Positions 33,027-41,834 of a DNA stretch of 55,644 nucleotides are shown in pieces. The notes under the pieces were generated by a model, which worked only from the letters and a program-made list of their open reading frames with translations, was not told where the DNA came from and ran no database searches. Source of the stretch: JACMPA01 sp035564115 (lineage in GTDB: Bacteria; Patescibacteriota; Saccharimonadia; Saccharimonadales; UBA4665); assembly GCA_035564115.1 (NCBI GenBank), contig DATMTN010000025.1:1-55644 (forward strand), written 5' to 3'. Within the stretch, counting starts at the first letter, position 1, and the number at the start of each line of letters is the position of its first letter. The translations under genes and the position numbers were made by a program.

Positions 33027-33998
33027 ATGCCAGAGGCCCAGGAACTCGCACGACTCATTACCGAAACAGATATGCGCGCATTTGAATATGCCGGGCAAAG
33101 CCTGGCGCGGGCAACGGTTGCCGTATCTGTCGAGGACTGTGACTACCCCTTTAATGCTGTACCGACCGAACTACAGGAGCCATTTAGTCGTATCGGTCAT
33201 CCGACGACACGAGTGAGCAATCTAAACATGCAGCTCTCCTACGACAAAGCTGAGCAGTTTTTTGCTCCGAATGAAGTGCAAATTGTGCTCGATAATGGCT
33301 TGTCGATGTTATTTTCCCGTATGCGTAATCTGACAGGCCTGGACGCAACGCCGCTCGATAAACAGTGGGGCGTGTTCTATCCCCAGATCCTGACACGAGC
33401 CGGTAAGTCCCTAGTTAAGCCAGAAAAAACTACTCCGGTACCTGCTAACGTGCTTGGGGAGATACTTGAAAGTATTGGTGTCGAACTACCGACGGCTCCA
33501 AAACGCGCAGATTGGACCGCAATCCAGAGCATGTTCTACTTTAGCAATCGCTGGCATGCAACCGCCCGTCATGACGTTCCGATCGACCTGACATCCAGTC
33601 TATACGTCGAAGAACGTCGTGATGGACGAGGCCCTGTGCATGTTGAGGACGAAGATTCGCTACCAGCCTTTACGCCAGAGGAGATGCTGGCCTCCACTGT
33701 GCCACACATGGTCGAACTGACGCTAGGACTCGATGAATCACAGCAGCCTGCCGATATACCGCGACGAACCGTGAAATACATTATGCGAGCCGATGATGAC
33801 TTGAGCCTTCCCGAATTTCGAGCACTATACAGCATACCCCTCCACTACGAACCAGCCTTCCTCGGAGAACTCGATACGGTTCGCAATGAATTAGTAGAAC
33901 AATCCCAGCTACTGACACCAAATCAGGGCATTATTCGCAAGTTTCTTGGTGCCATGGACATGGCAGAACAAATCGACGACCCATTCGGCGATTCATAG
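33027..33998 (+). CDS. Hypothetical protein
   Basis: I do not recognise this 323-residue soluble protein. It has no signal or membrane helix, is slightly acidic and has an even composition with one Trp-containing stretch (WTAIQSMFYFSNRWHATARH). It has a strong leaderless promoter and stands alone before the oxygenase gene, which has a separate promoter. Confidence 0.65.
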   Translation: MPEAQELARLITETDMRAFEYAGQSLARATVAVSVEDCDYPFNAVPTELQEPFSRIGHPTTRVSNLNMQLSYDKAEQFFAPNEVQIVLDNGLSMLFSRMRNLTGLDATPLDKQWGVFYPQILTRAGKSLVKPEKTTPVPANVLGEILESIGVELPTAPKRADWTAIQSMFYFSNRWHATARHDVPIDLTSSLYVEERRDGRGPVHVEDEDSLPAFTPEEMLASTVPHMVELTLGLDESQQPADIPRRTVKYIMRADDDLSLPEFRALYSIPLHYEPAFLGELDTVRNELVEQSQLLTPNQGIIRKFLGAMDMAEQIDDPFGDS

Positions 33999-34000
33999 TC

Positions 34001-34019
34001 ATACAGATGTCTGTATAAT
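34001..34019 (+). promoter_or_regulatory. Palindromic operator overlapping the -10 of the oxygenase gene
   Basis: ATACAGA-TG-TCTGTAT (34001-34016) is a perfect 7+7 palindrome, and TATAAT (34014-34019) overlaps its right arm. A bound protein would block RNA polymerase. A weak -35 (TTCATA, 33992-33997) precedes it. A hairpin GTGGTA-N11-TACCAC (34046-34068) lies in the leader. Confidence 0.6.
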
Positions 34020-34104
34020 TATCCATAGTGGGTACTCAGGTGCACGTGGTAGGCTATCGTCGTACCACAACCGGTAGTAAATCTAACAAACACAAGGAGT
34101 CATT

Positions 34105-34794
34105 GTGCCAACACAACGTACCCCCGAGTTACTTCGTAACGTAAATATAGATGAGCTTACTCAGCCGCGTCGACCCGGCGTCGTGCGAATTGCCCGTTTC
34201 ATGGCTGGATCAGCACTCCGAAATCTACAAGATGAAATCGCTGCATTTAGCCCCGAACAATGGCATGAGGATCGCGATGCTGTCGTCAGCATGAGCGGTC
34301 AACGAATTGAACGAAACCACCGTACATTTGCGCATAAATTGTCGCGTGGTGACCAGGCGCCACTTACTAAGCTGCCGGAACTATTCAGCGCAACCGAAAA
34401 GATTGAGGACGCCGTTCGCTCACTCGGTCTTGATTCCTTGAGAGATTGGGAGGCAGATGACGTTACCGTCCACCACTATGACCGACCGGATAGGGTTGGG
34501 ATTGGCTTCCACCGTGATAGTAAGCGCTTCTGGGGCATCATACCCATACTCTCAGTAGAGGGGTCGTCGAATCTGGCCATCAGAACCGCCGGTGCAAAAA
34601 CCTACCGTCCAAGCGATGAAGGTGATCTCTTATTGTTACGTGCGCCTGGTATCATCGACGAAGTCGGTGATTTCCGTCCAGAGCATGCCGTAACGGATTT
34701 GTCAGAATTCGGCCGTATATCGTTGATGGTACGGGCAAATCTCCAGCCTGATACCCAGCTCCCTGGGCAACACTACAATAACTGGGTCATCTAA
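34105..34794 (+). CDS. Probable 2-oxoglutarate/Fe(II) oxygenase
   Basis: The 229-residue protein has the facial triad and co-substrate arginine of the 2OG-Fe(II) fold at the right spacing: His136-x-Asp138 in GIGFHRDSKRFWG, His194 in RPEHAVTD and Arg204 in GRISLMVR, with the DEGDLLLLRAPG turn before the second His. This suggests an AlkB-like or related hydroxylase/demethylase, but the substrate is unknown. The GTG start has AAGGAG 5 nt upstream. A palindromic operator covers its promoter, suggesting inducible control, for example by DNA damage or iron. Confidence 0.65.
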   Translation: MPTQRTPELLRNVNIDELTQPRRPGVVRIARFMAGSALRNLQDEIAAFSPEQWHEDRDAVVSMSGQRIERNHRTFAHKLSRGDQAPLTKLPELFSATEKIEDAVRSLGLDSLRDWEADDVTVHHYDRPDRVGIGFHRDSKRFWGIIPILSVEGSSNLAIRTAGAKTYRPSDEGDLLLLRAPGIIDEVGDFRPEHAVTDLSEFGRISLMVRANLQPDTQLPGQHYNNWVI

Positions 34795-34810
34795 ACTAGC
34801 AAAGGAGCTT

Positions 34811-35188
34811 TTAGGCTGCTGATAGCTCTATCGAGGACTCAGGTTCTGGGGCCTGCTCAGCAACGGCCTGCGTCTTGGCTGCTTCAAAGGCTTTCTCGAG
34901 CTCTTGAGACTCGAAGTATGGCGTCAAATCCTCATCTGCTAGGTCGGGCACATACTTTACGGTGGCCTGCTTGACGCCATCGAGTTTTGTCTCGACCATA
35001 AGAGGCAAAACTTCGCCTGACAGTCGACGTATCAGGGCATTGTGTTGGTTCAATTCAGGGATTTTCGGCCCGTTACGATCCGACATCGAATCGACGAGTA
35101 AACCTGCCAAGTATTGCTGCTCAGGTTTAGGTGCGCGCACACCAATGAAGTGTTCGCCATTATAGTTCCCGGTGAAAAAATACATCAT
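34811..35188 (-). CDS. Hypothetical protein
   Basis: Unknown family, 125 residues. It begins MMYFFTGNYNGEHFIGVR and ends in an Ala/Glu-rich tail. There is no membrane helix. TAAAAT ends one base before the ATGATG start, too close to be its -10; a second candidate -10 (TATACT) about 35 nt upstream is more plausible. It converges with the oxygenase gene, 16 nt apart. Confidence 0.6.
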   Translation of the reverse strand: MMYFFTGNYNGEHFIGVRAPKPEQQYLAGLLVDSMSDRNGPKIPELNQHNALIRRLSGEVLPLMVETKLDGVKQATVKYVPDLADEDLTPYFESQELEKAFEAAKTQAVAEQAPEPESSIELSAA

Positions 35189-35293
35189 AATTTTAGGGCT
35201 TTTGTTAACTTTCTTACAGCATTAAGTATACGCTTGTGATGCAAGCATTTCCAGGATTTTTGTGACGAAAATCACAATTTTACGACAACAACT

Positions 35294-35350
35294 CTCCAGA
35301 TAACTCCTGTTAGTGCGCTAGTAGTTCGTGGTTTTTCTAGATCTGGAGTT
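35294..35350 (-). promoter_or_regulatory. Two mutually exclusive stems downstream of alaS
   Basis: CTCCAGAT (35294-35301) pairs with ATCTGGAG (35341-35348); AACTCC (35302-35307) pairs with GGAGTT (35345-35350). The two stems share 35345-35348, so only one can form. It may be the alaS terminator or a switch before the gene at 34811. The rest of 35189-35359 holds another hairpin, TTGTGA-CGAAAA-TCACAA, and no gene. Confidence 0.35.
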
Positions 35351-35359
35351 ACTCGTCAG

Positions 35360-37267
35360 CTAAGCAAGGACTGCTTTGATACGTCGGATGCCGGCGCTTG
35401 AAGATTCTTCCTTCACAATCTTGAAGCGCTTGCCATCTTCGGCCAGCTGACCGGTATGGTCGACGTGTGGGCCGCCACAAATCTCAAAGCTAAACGGCTT
35501 GTCGGCGCCGGCAGCAATCATCTTGTAGACCTTCACCGTATCACCGTAGCGGTCACCAAACTGGCCCAGAGCACCCATTTCTTCACGGGCAACCTTCGTA
35601 GGATATTCGGCAAAGCTAACCTGTAGGTCATTATCGATTTGTTCGTTCACCATGTCTTCGACTTGCTGCAACTGCTCTGGTGTTACCTTTTCTGGGTGAC
35701 TAAAGTCGAAACGCAGGCGCTCCTCGGTGATGTTACTACCGTGTTGGACAACATGGTCGCCAAGTACGGTACGGAGTGACTGGTACATCAAGTGCGTGGC
35801 AGTATGGTACTTCTTGTGCTGCATGGTCTGACCGCCCAGGCCGCCCTTGAAGGCCCCCTTGGCCGCGGTCTGACTGCGAGTCCGCTGTTCTTCCATCAGC
35901 TTTTTGAACTGCTGCATTGAAGTTTCCTGCTGCGAGCTATTGAAGGCAATATTCTCAGTGTAGGCCGCCTCAATGCTCAGCTCGAGCGGGAAGCCGTACG
36001 TATCGTAAAGTTTGAAAAGGTCAGCTCCCGACAAAATTCCGTTTTGGGCCGCTGACATTTTTTTGAGTTCTTTAAGGCCGTTCCGAAGTGTCTGGCGGAA
36101 CACCTTTTCTTCCTTCACTAGCACCTCGATAACCTTGTCACGATTGGCTTTGACCTCTGGAAAATCGGCTTCATAGATGTCAGCTATGACTGGCACAATC
36201 TGCTCCATGAAGTTCTGCTCCACGCCTAGCTCAAAGGCGAAACGGATGGCCCGGCGCACCAAGCGACGCATGACATAACCCTGCTCTTTGTTGCTCGGCA
36301 CACAGCCATCAACCGCCAGGAAAGTGGCAGCACGCAGGTGATCGGCAATGACCCGCATGCTCTGGGTGTGGCTGTCGTACTTCTTGCCGCTCAGCGTTTC
36401 GAGCTGCTCGATGATGGGCCACATGACGTTGATTTTGAAAACATCCGGGTCGTTCAATGCTGCCGCAGCGATTCGTTCCAGGCCTGAGCCGTGGTCAATA
36501 TTCGGCTTCTCGAGCGGCACAAATTCAGACTCAGAAACTTTTTTGTAGGCCATAAAGACGTTGTTGCCCAGCTCTACAAATCGGCCACAGTCACAGTTAG
36601 GGTGACAGTACTCGCCATATTCGGTGTTGTGGGGCGTGCCGAAGTCATAAAACATTTCACTGTCCGGACCACAGGGGTCACCTACGGGCGTATTCTGGGG
36701 TGCACCATTGCGGCTCCACCAGTTCTTGTCGCCATAGTAGAAGATACGCTCGCCATCGTGGATACCACGAGCATAGCCGGCTTCTTCAGTGTCAATATCG
36801 GCCTCACCGGATGACAGGTTTTTAGACGCAAACAACTTCTTCCAGACCGCAGCCGCTTCCGTGTCCTTCGGGATGTTGTACTCCGGCGCACCGATATAAC
36901 AGGTAACGTACAGCTTGGCGGGATCTAACCCAACGACTTCAGTCAGGAACTCCCACATCCACTCAATCTGCTGCTCTTTGAAGTAGTCGCCCATGCTCCA
37001 GTTGCCGAGCATCTCGAAGAAGGTCGTGTGGCGGTTGTCACCGATATCCTCGATATCTTGGGCCCGTAGACAGGTCTGACTGTCGACTATTCGCTTGCCC
37101 TCAGGATGCGGCTGACCCAACAGGTAGGGAATCATAGGCTGCATGCCTGAGCCGGTGAAGAGGGTGGTCGGGTCGTCGGTTAGCACCAGCGGTGCCCGAG
37201 CAACGACCGTGTGACCACGATCAGCAAAAAAAGCCAGGTATTTGTTACGAATCTCTTGGGCGTTCAT
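35360..37267 (-). CDS. alaS: Alanyl-tRNA synthetase, compact form
   Basis: AlaRS charges tRNA-Ala. The 635-residue protein has the class II core (RNKYLAFFADRGHTVV; FTGSGMQPMIPYLLG; NRHTTFFEMLGNWSMGDYF) and the editing centre zinc ligands HTATH and CGGPHV. The protein stops right after SSAGIRRIKAVLA, where others continue into C-Ala, so the oligomerisation domain is absent. The segment before HTATH is also only GGLGGQTMQHKKY, lacking the long editing beta-barrel. The start MNAQEIRNKY is 7 nt after an extended -10 (TGA TACAAT), so it is leaderless; upstream codons in frame lie before the promoter. Confidence 0.94.
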   Translation of the reverse strand: MNAQEIRNKYLAFFADRGHTVVARAPLVLTDDPTTLFTGSGMQPMIPYLLGQPHPEGKRIVDSQTCLRAQDIEDIGDNRHTTFFEMLGNWSMGDYFKEQQIEWMWEFLTEVVGLDPAKLYVTCYIGAPEYNIPKDTEAAAVWKKLFASKNLSSGEADIDTEEAGYARGIHDGERIFYYGDKNWWSRNGAPQNTPVGDPCGPDSEMFYDFGTPHNTEYGEYCHPNCDCGRFVELGNNVFMAYKKVSESEFVPLEKPNIDHGSGLERIAAAALNDPDVFKINVMWPIIEQLETLSGKKYDSHTQSMRVIADHLRAATFLAVDGCVPSNKEQGYVMRRLVRRAIRFAFELGVEQNFMEQIVPVIADIYEADFPEVKANRDKVIEVLVKEEKVFRQTLRNGLKELKKMSAAQNGILSGADLFKLYDTYGFPLELSIEAAYTENIAFNSSQQETSMQQFKKLMEEQRTRSQTAAKGAFKGGLGGQTMQHKKYHTATHLMYQSLRTVLGDHVVQHGSNITEERLRFDFSHPEKVTPEQLQQVEDMVNEQIDNDLQVSFAEYPTKVAREEMGALGQFGDRYGDTVKVYKMIAAGADKPFSFEICGGPHVDHTGQLAEDGKRFKIVKEESSSAGIRRIKAVLA

Positions 37268-37314
37268 CCGCCCTATTGTATCAGAGGTGAGAGGAATCGA
37301 AAAATGAGGTGCAG

Positions 37315-37343
37315 TTGACAAAAAGCCCCAAACGAACGATGAT
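37315..37343 (+). promoter_or_regulatory. Putative promoter of the small gene at 37354
   Basis: TTGACA, 17 nt, GATGAT. The -35 is perfect, the -10 weak. The predicted start is within a few nt of the ATG. Confidence 0.45.
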
Positions 37344-37353
37344 GCAATCCACA

Positions 37354-37563
37354 ATGATTTCACCCGAATTCCCACAAAATTCTTCAGGCCCGACATCCGA
37401 AGAGCCGCGCTCACTCGTGGATGAGGTAGCCGAGCTACTCGATACACCCGACGATTCGGACCGCCGGCCAGCACGGCCGCACGAAGTCGATGCCAAAACC
37501 AAGTACTACATGGATGGTGTTGTTACGATTGAACTCGGCCCCAGCTCCGAGTCATTGCTCTAA
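37354..37563 (+). CDS. Small hypothetical acidic protein
   Basis: A 70-residue soluble frame, MISPEFPQNSSGPTSEEPRS onward, rich in Ser, Pro, Asp and Glu, ending DGVVTIELGPSSESLL. It sits divergent from alaS and convergent with mnmA; the TAA shares bases with the mnmA TAG. The ATG at 37354 was chosen because a TTGACA promoter starts just upstream. Unknown function; reality is likely but not certain. Confidence 0.5.
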   Translation: MISPEFPQNSSGPTSEEPRSLVDEVAELLDTPDDSDRRPARPHEVDAKTKYYMDGVVTIELGPSSESLL

Positions 37564-38630
37564 ACTACGATTCCGCCGCCGATGCAGTGGTCGCCGTCGT
37601 ACAGCACGGCTGATTGTCCTGGCGTAATCGCCCGGATATCCTCTGAAAGCTCAATATTCACCACCTCTGCGCCATCACCTTTGGGAGGACGGACCTCCCA
37701 AGCTAGTTGGCAGTCCACGAGGGAGGCGCGGTAGCGGGTCCGAACCTGGTAGGTTTTGCCGGCTTCGGGTGCTTCGTTTATCCAATGCAGGTCAGTGAGG
37801 TTCAGATTGCGATGCCACAGGCGCTCGTCGTCGAGCTGGGTCGTGACATAGACTTCATTCTTGGTCATGTTCTTGCCCACCACGTAATAAGGCAAACCGC
37901 CACCAACATCCAGACCATGGCGCTGGCCAATAGTATAGAAAATAGCGCCGTCGTGCTCACCAATGACTGCTCCATGTTGGTCCACGATAGTACCGGGTGT
38001 TTGTTCGCCCAGCTCATGCAGCAAGAAGTCTTTGATCCCCACCTTCCCCACAAAACAAATGCCTTGGCTATCTTTCTTATCGGCCGTGGCTAACCCGAGC
38101 TTCTTGGCAAGCTGGCGCACCTCGTCCTTGGTGGCAATGTCCCCGATGGGCATCAAAGTTTTAGCGAGTGCACCCCCAGTGACGCGGTACAAGAAGTAAG
38201 TCTGATCTTTTTCGCGGTTGGCAGCCACATGGAGCTCACCGTCGATAACTTGAGCGTAGTGCCCAGTCGCAATCATGTCAGCACCGTCAGCCAGCGCGGC
38301 TTCCAGGAAGATTTTGAACTTTACTTCTTGGTTGCACATTACATCTGGGTTCGGAGTCCGACCAGCCTGGTATTCGGCAATCATGTAGTCGACGACCTTC
38401 TGGCGGTATTCCTGCTGGAAATCGTACATTTTAAATGGAATATCCAGCTGCACGGCCACCCGCTTAGCATCCTGATAATCTTCCTTCCACGGGCAAACCA
38501 TGCCGGGTAGATCCTGGCTCCAGTTCTTCATGTACACGCCTGTAACGTCATAGCCCTGCTGCTTCAACAGCGCAGCTGTGACAGAGCTATCCACGCCACC
38601 GGACATGCCAACATAAACTTTTTTAGACAT
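37560..38630 (-). CDS. mnmA: tRNA-specific 2-thiouridylase MnmA
   Basis: MnmA makes 2-thiouridine at position 34 of Glu, Gln and Lys tRNAs. The 356-residue enzyme has the PP-loop MSGGVDSS, the catalytic Cys in NPDVMCNQEVKF and the persulfide Cys in GICFVG, with the tRNA-binding and beta-barrel domains after. The last third contains the 21-bp palindrome, read as WEVRPPKG. The sulfur donor is probably the cysteine desulfurase at 51460. MSKK is preferred to the ATG three codons earlier because TAAAAT (extended by TGA) touches that earlier ATG. Confidence 0.94.
   Translation of the reverse strand: MSKKVYVGMSGGVDSSVTAALLKQQGYDVTGVYMKNWSQDLPGMVCPWKEDYQDAKRVAVQLDIPFKMYDFQQEYRQKVVDYMIAEYQAGRTPNPDVMCNQEVKFKIFLEAALADGADMIATGHYAQVIDGELHVAANREKDQTYFLYRVTGGALAKTLMPIGDIATKDEVRQLAKKLGLATADKKDSQGICFVGKVGIKDFLLHELGEQTPGTIVDQHGAVIGEHDGAIFYTIGQRHGLDVGGGLPYYVVGKNMTKNEVYVTTQLDDERLWHRNLNLTDLHWINEAPEAGKTYQVRTRYRASLVDCQLAWEVRPPKGDGAEVVNIELSEDIRAITPGQSAVLYDGDHCIGGGIVV
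37681..37701. repeat. 21-bp palindromic repeat inside mnmA (copy 2)
   Basis: Identical to 6919-6939: TTGGGAGG-ACGGA-CCTCCCAA. Here it is read in another frame, as part of WEVRPPK. Confidence 0.9.
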
Positions 38631-38682
38631 ATTAATCATATTTTATCAAATATAGCCGTTGAGTGCTAGCGGGTCGCAGGCC

Positions 38683-39624
38683 CTAGATATCTTTGGTAAC
38701 GGCGCGTGATTTTTCCAGCTGCTTGCGGATGGCAAATAGCTCGTGACGGCGCCCCAGCCAGAATCCAGCGAAGATAAGTGGCAGCAGGAGTAGCATGGGC
38801 CACCAAATAACTGTCGCCTTATTATTGCCATTACCAGTCGCGCTCGACCCGCCAGATGTACTGCTGCCAGTACCGGTACTTTGCGTCACCTTGCCATTCG
38901 CCACTCCCACGAGTTGCAGGAAAGCAACGGTCCCATTTGCATCGGTCGCTTTCACGATCACCTTGTAGACACCAGCTGATTTGTAGACATGCTTGACAGT
39001 GATGTTCCCGGCGAATGCTTCGCTCTGCAGTGTCGGCGCAGTACCATCACCCCAGTCGGTACTAATTGCATACGGCCCGATACCACCACTCAGGATTATG
39101 GGCCAGTCAAGCTCCTTGCCAGGGTCTGCACCCAGCTGGGCAAATGTACTACTTAGGCTCACGCGCGTACCGAACTGCACAAACTGCGTATCGGCGTAGG
39201 TGACGGTGACGGTGTTAGAGTCCGGGCCAGCCTGGTCTAATGAGTCGTACACCCGCGCCACCAGGTCATTTTGCCCACTAAACAGGTCTGCCTGGAGCGA
39301 ATAGCTACCACTCGTACAGCTCGCTGAGCCCACAAAGATATTGTTGCTAAACACTTTTACTAGCAGACCGGTCTTACACAGACCGCTAATCGTAATCGGG
39401 GTGGTCTTGAATGTCTGGCCATTACCAGGAACACCGATGGTCGCTGCCTGGGTGGGCGGTGGTGCAGCCACAGTGCCCTGCAGACCGACCGAGCCCGACT
39501 GGGGATTCTGCTGCGAACCAAGTCCATGGACCGTGCGTGGCAGGGTCAGTACGATCATCAATAGCAAGCCAAGCATAAGTAAGAGAGCGGCTGTGTACCG
39601 ATTGCTCACGAGCCTACTCCTCAC
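38683..39624 (-). CDS. Cell-surface protein with Ig-like and PKD domains and C-terminal anchor
   Basis: The 313-residue protein has a signal helix (residues 12-32), an Ig-like domain (about 60-145: TFKTTPITISGLCKTGLLVK, with a Cys pair LCKTG and SASCTSG), a PKD-like domain with DWGDGTAPT and VKHVYKSAGVYKVIVKATD, a Ser/Gly/Thr linker, and a C-terminal membrane helix with a basic tail (GFWLGRRHELFAIRKQLEK). It should be displayed outside and anchored in the membrane. The start is GTG with AAGGAG upstream. It lies 30 nt after the DUF916-like gene on the same strand. Confidence 0.78.
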   Translation of the reverse strand: MRSRLVSNRYTAALLLMLGLLLMIVLTLPRTVHGLGSQQNPQSGSVGLQGTVAAPPPTQAATIGVPGNGQTFKTTPITISGLCKTGLLVKVFSNNIFVGSASCTSGSYSLQADLFSGQNDLVARVYDSLDQAGPDSNTVTVTYADTQFVQFGTRVSLSSTFAQLGADPGKELDWPIILSGGIGPYAISTDWGDGTAPTLQSEAFAGNITVKHVYKSAGVYKVIVKATDANGTVAFLQLVGVANGKVTQSTGTGSSTSGGSSATGNGNNKATVIWWPMLLLLPLIFAGFWLGRRHELFAIRKQLEKSRAVTKDI

Positions 39625-39654
39625 CCTCTTGCTCCTTACTTTATCTATTAATCC

Positions 39655-40674
39655 CTATCGACGGCCGGCGCGACGCAATACGCGCTGGTTGTAGCGCTTG
39701 ATGAGTCGTGGCAATTCAACTATTAGGAAGATGATGAGTGCAATCAGGACCAGAATGGTGATGATTACTGGCATCGGAATGACGTAGAACGTTGTGGTAG
39801 CAGTCAGCGTCTGACCCTTGCCGTACCCAAAGTCACCCCGGACCGTATACTTACCGAAGCCACCAATGCCACTCTTCAGGGGAGTTGAAAACTTACGGAT
39901 ACTGTTTGGCAAAACATTACCGGGGGTGTCGCTGTCGTTGACTTCGGTCGAGAAGACGGTCTTACCACGGAAGTTAGTGACCGTAACCTTACCAAATGGC
40001 ACTTCCTGGATATCACCAGTATTATTGAAACGAACAACGGATGCGAGGTTCTTGTTCTTCGTGAATACTGTGTGGACGCGGTCGCCGCTCGAGCGAACGT
40101 CGAAGCTGGCAATGCCCATCTGCTCCTTGTAGTTACCAGGGACCTTTACCAGCACTAACGAGGCAACGCTAGCCGAGAGTGCTACTTGGGCATTCTGGTT
40201 ACCAGTCGCGTTATTCGTAGCGACAAAGCGAACCGCGCCGAAGTAACCGCCGGCAGGTGCAGTAGCAGGAACAGTAATGGGTACTTTTACATCCTTTTGC
40301 TCGCCTGCAGCCAGTGTTACATCACTGATGTTTGGTACAAACTGTCGTAGGCTGTGTGTTGGCGCAGCCTTATTGTTATCCAGAATTAGTGCAGGCGTAC
40401 CATCTTCCTGGCTACCGGCAGTAAAGTCGTTAATAGCAACCTGGAATGTGGCTGTCGCACCCGTCACATTTGTGATGTATACATCTAGAGTCTTACTGCC
40501 ACCTGGGTTGATGGTAACATTTGACACCACCGGTGAGATCTTTAATCCGTTACCTGTACCGCCTACACTCGTAGCTGCGGCGACTTGGCCCAGGGGCAAA
40601 GCTGCACTGACTAGTGTAATAATCGCCACCAAAAATCCACGCACCCCCGCTGGTAAACGTGTAAATCGACTCAT
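39655..40674 (-). CDS. DUF916-like (WxL-interacting-protein-like) membrane protein
   Basis: The 339-residue protein has a signal peptide, then an Ig-like domain opening with GLKISPVVSNVTINPGGSKT and containing APAGGYFGAVRFVAT, a second beta region, one membrane helix (PVIITILVLIALIIFLIVEL) and a basic tail KRYNQRVLRRAGRR. This is the layout of Firmicutes proteins that hold WxL surface proteins. It lies downstream of three genes for secreted beta proteins. The ATG has GAGGGATT upstream; the promoter is at 40714-40742. Confidence 0.75.
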   Translation of the reverse strand: MSRFTRLPAGVRGFLVAIITLVSAALPLGQVAAATSVGGTGNGLKISPVVSNVTINPGGSKTLDVYITNVTGATATFQVAINDFTAGSQEDGTPALILDNNKAAPTHSLRQFVPNISDVTLAAGEQKDVKVPITVPATAPAGGYFGAVRFVATNNATGNQNAQVALSASVASLVLVKVPGNYKEQMGIASFDVRSSGDRVHTVFTKNKNLASVVRFNNTGDIQEVPFGKVTVTNFRGKTVFSTEVNDSDTPGNVLPNSIRKFSTPLKSGIGGFGKYTVRGDFGYGKGQTLTATTTFYVIPMPVIITILVLIALIIFLIVELPRLIKRYNQRVLRRAGRR

Positions 40675-40713
40675 GTAATAATCCCTCTCGTCTATGTTTT
40701 CTACTTTGCACTC

Positions 40714-40742
40714 ATAGTACCAAAGTGCTCGCGTTTTACCAA
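40714..40742 (-). promoter_or_regulatory. Promoter of the DUF916-like gene
   Basis: On the minus strand TTGGTA, 17 nt ending in TGG, then TACTAT (extended -10), about 40 nt before the ATG. Confidence 0.6.
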
Positions 40743-40764
40743 GCAGCCACCACCTAGGGATCAG

Positions 40765-41823
40765 TTAGAAACTGGCCGTCGCGACATAGGTAAGCGTTGT
40801 CACATAGATACCCGGTGCCTGGTTTTTTGCAACATTCGCAATATAGCTTGCCGTATAGCGACGTGCTTCATCTGGCTGCGGAACAGATGCTACAACGTCG
40901 CCACTCACAAACTTGTAGCTGTTTGGCACATTGTAGCCAGCAGCCGGTTGACCGCTACCCGTGCCACTCGGTGCTTGACCGACTTGCGGGTCAGAGTTTG
41001 CCTCCAGGTTCATGCCAAATTGACTCACGCCAGGCCGTGAAGTATCGGGATTTACGAGGTTAGGAATCACATTGTTACCAGAGGTAAGTGTGTTGCCACT
41101 CACCTGGATGATATAGCCGTTGTCCCCGTTCGTACCAGCCACCATCTGTGTCTGTGCCACGCTTGCGACCGCCGGGGTGAAATCACCAAAGTCTATTTGA
41201 TCTCCGCTCACAGTCGAGCAATCTACGCCGCCGACCGAAACGCCCGCACAAAAGTACAAGTATGGTGGTACGGTGGTCGAAATCTGTACGGCATCGTTCG
41301 TATTCATAGCAATACCACCGTAGTCATTGCTGCTACCACTACCATTCGTAGAAGCGTAGGTTTGGATGCGACCAAAGAAACTGCCGGTGTTACTAGGGTT
41401 AGTGATACCGCTCAGGCTCACACTCAGGCTGGCTGGACCGAAACTTGACGCCCCACGAGTCAACACAATAGTCGTACCGCTGACACTTAATATACTCATA
41501 CCTGTCCCGCCAGTCTGTGCGGTCAGTGTTACGCTGGATAAGTCCATGCCAACAGGCAGACTACAAGGCTGACCAATCAGCGGACTCTCGGCGCAAAATT
41601 CAAGCCGTACCGAGCCTAACGTTTCAGACTGCGGAACCATGAATGCTAGTGTATACGTCGAGGTAGCACTGGGTAGTGAATCGGTTAGCTCAATACTACG
41701 TGTCGGCAGTTGGTCGCCATATGCCCTACCCAAGTGCAATAGCCCTGCTACGAGAAGCAGGGCTATGAGAAGTACTTGCAGACTTCGGACTGTGACTAGT
41801 CTATGTGTCGCGGCGCGGAACAT
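40765..41823 (-). CDS. Secreted surface beta protein 3 (paralogue)
   Basis: The 352-residue protein has a signal helix (residues 13-34) and an N-terminal domain starting RSIELTDSLPSATSTYTLAF with a Cys pair (EFCAES, QPCSLP). A C-terminal domain contains QFGMNLEANSDPQVG and YTASYIANVA, and ends at IYVTTLTYVATASF. There is no membrane anchor or sortase motif. The two-domain plan matches the gene just upstream, whose stop is 11 nt from this start. It is probably retained at the surface by the anchored proteins encoded downstream. Confidence 0.72.
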   Translation of the reverse strand: MFRAATHRLVTVRSLQVLLIALLLVAGLLHLGRAYGDQLPTRSIELTDSLPSATSTYTLAFMVPQSETLGSVRLEFCAESPLIGQPCSLPVGMDLSSVTLTAQTGGTGMSILSVSGTTIVLTRGASSFGPASLSVSLSGITNPSNTGSFFGRIQTYASTNGSGSSNDYGGIAMNTNDAVQISTTVPPYLYFCAGVSVGGVDCSTVSGDQIDFGDFTPAVASVAQTQMVAGTNGDNGYIIQVSGNTLTSGNNVIPNLVNPDTSRPGVSQFGMNLEANSDPQVGQAPSGTGSGQPAAGYNVPNSYKFVSGDVVASVPQPDEARRYTASYIANVAKNQAPGIYVTTLTYVATASF

Positions 41824-41834
41824 TCATGGCTGTC

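Noticed and set aside
37268..37474. N-terminal extension of about 69 residues on alaS
   Set aside because: It precedes the leaderless -10 box 7 nt before the conserved MNAQEIRNKY start, overlaps the opposite small gene, and has no AlaRS similarity.
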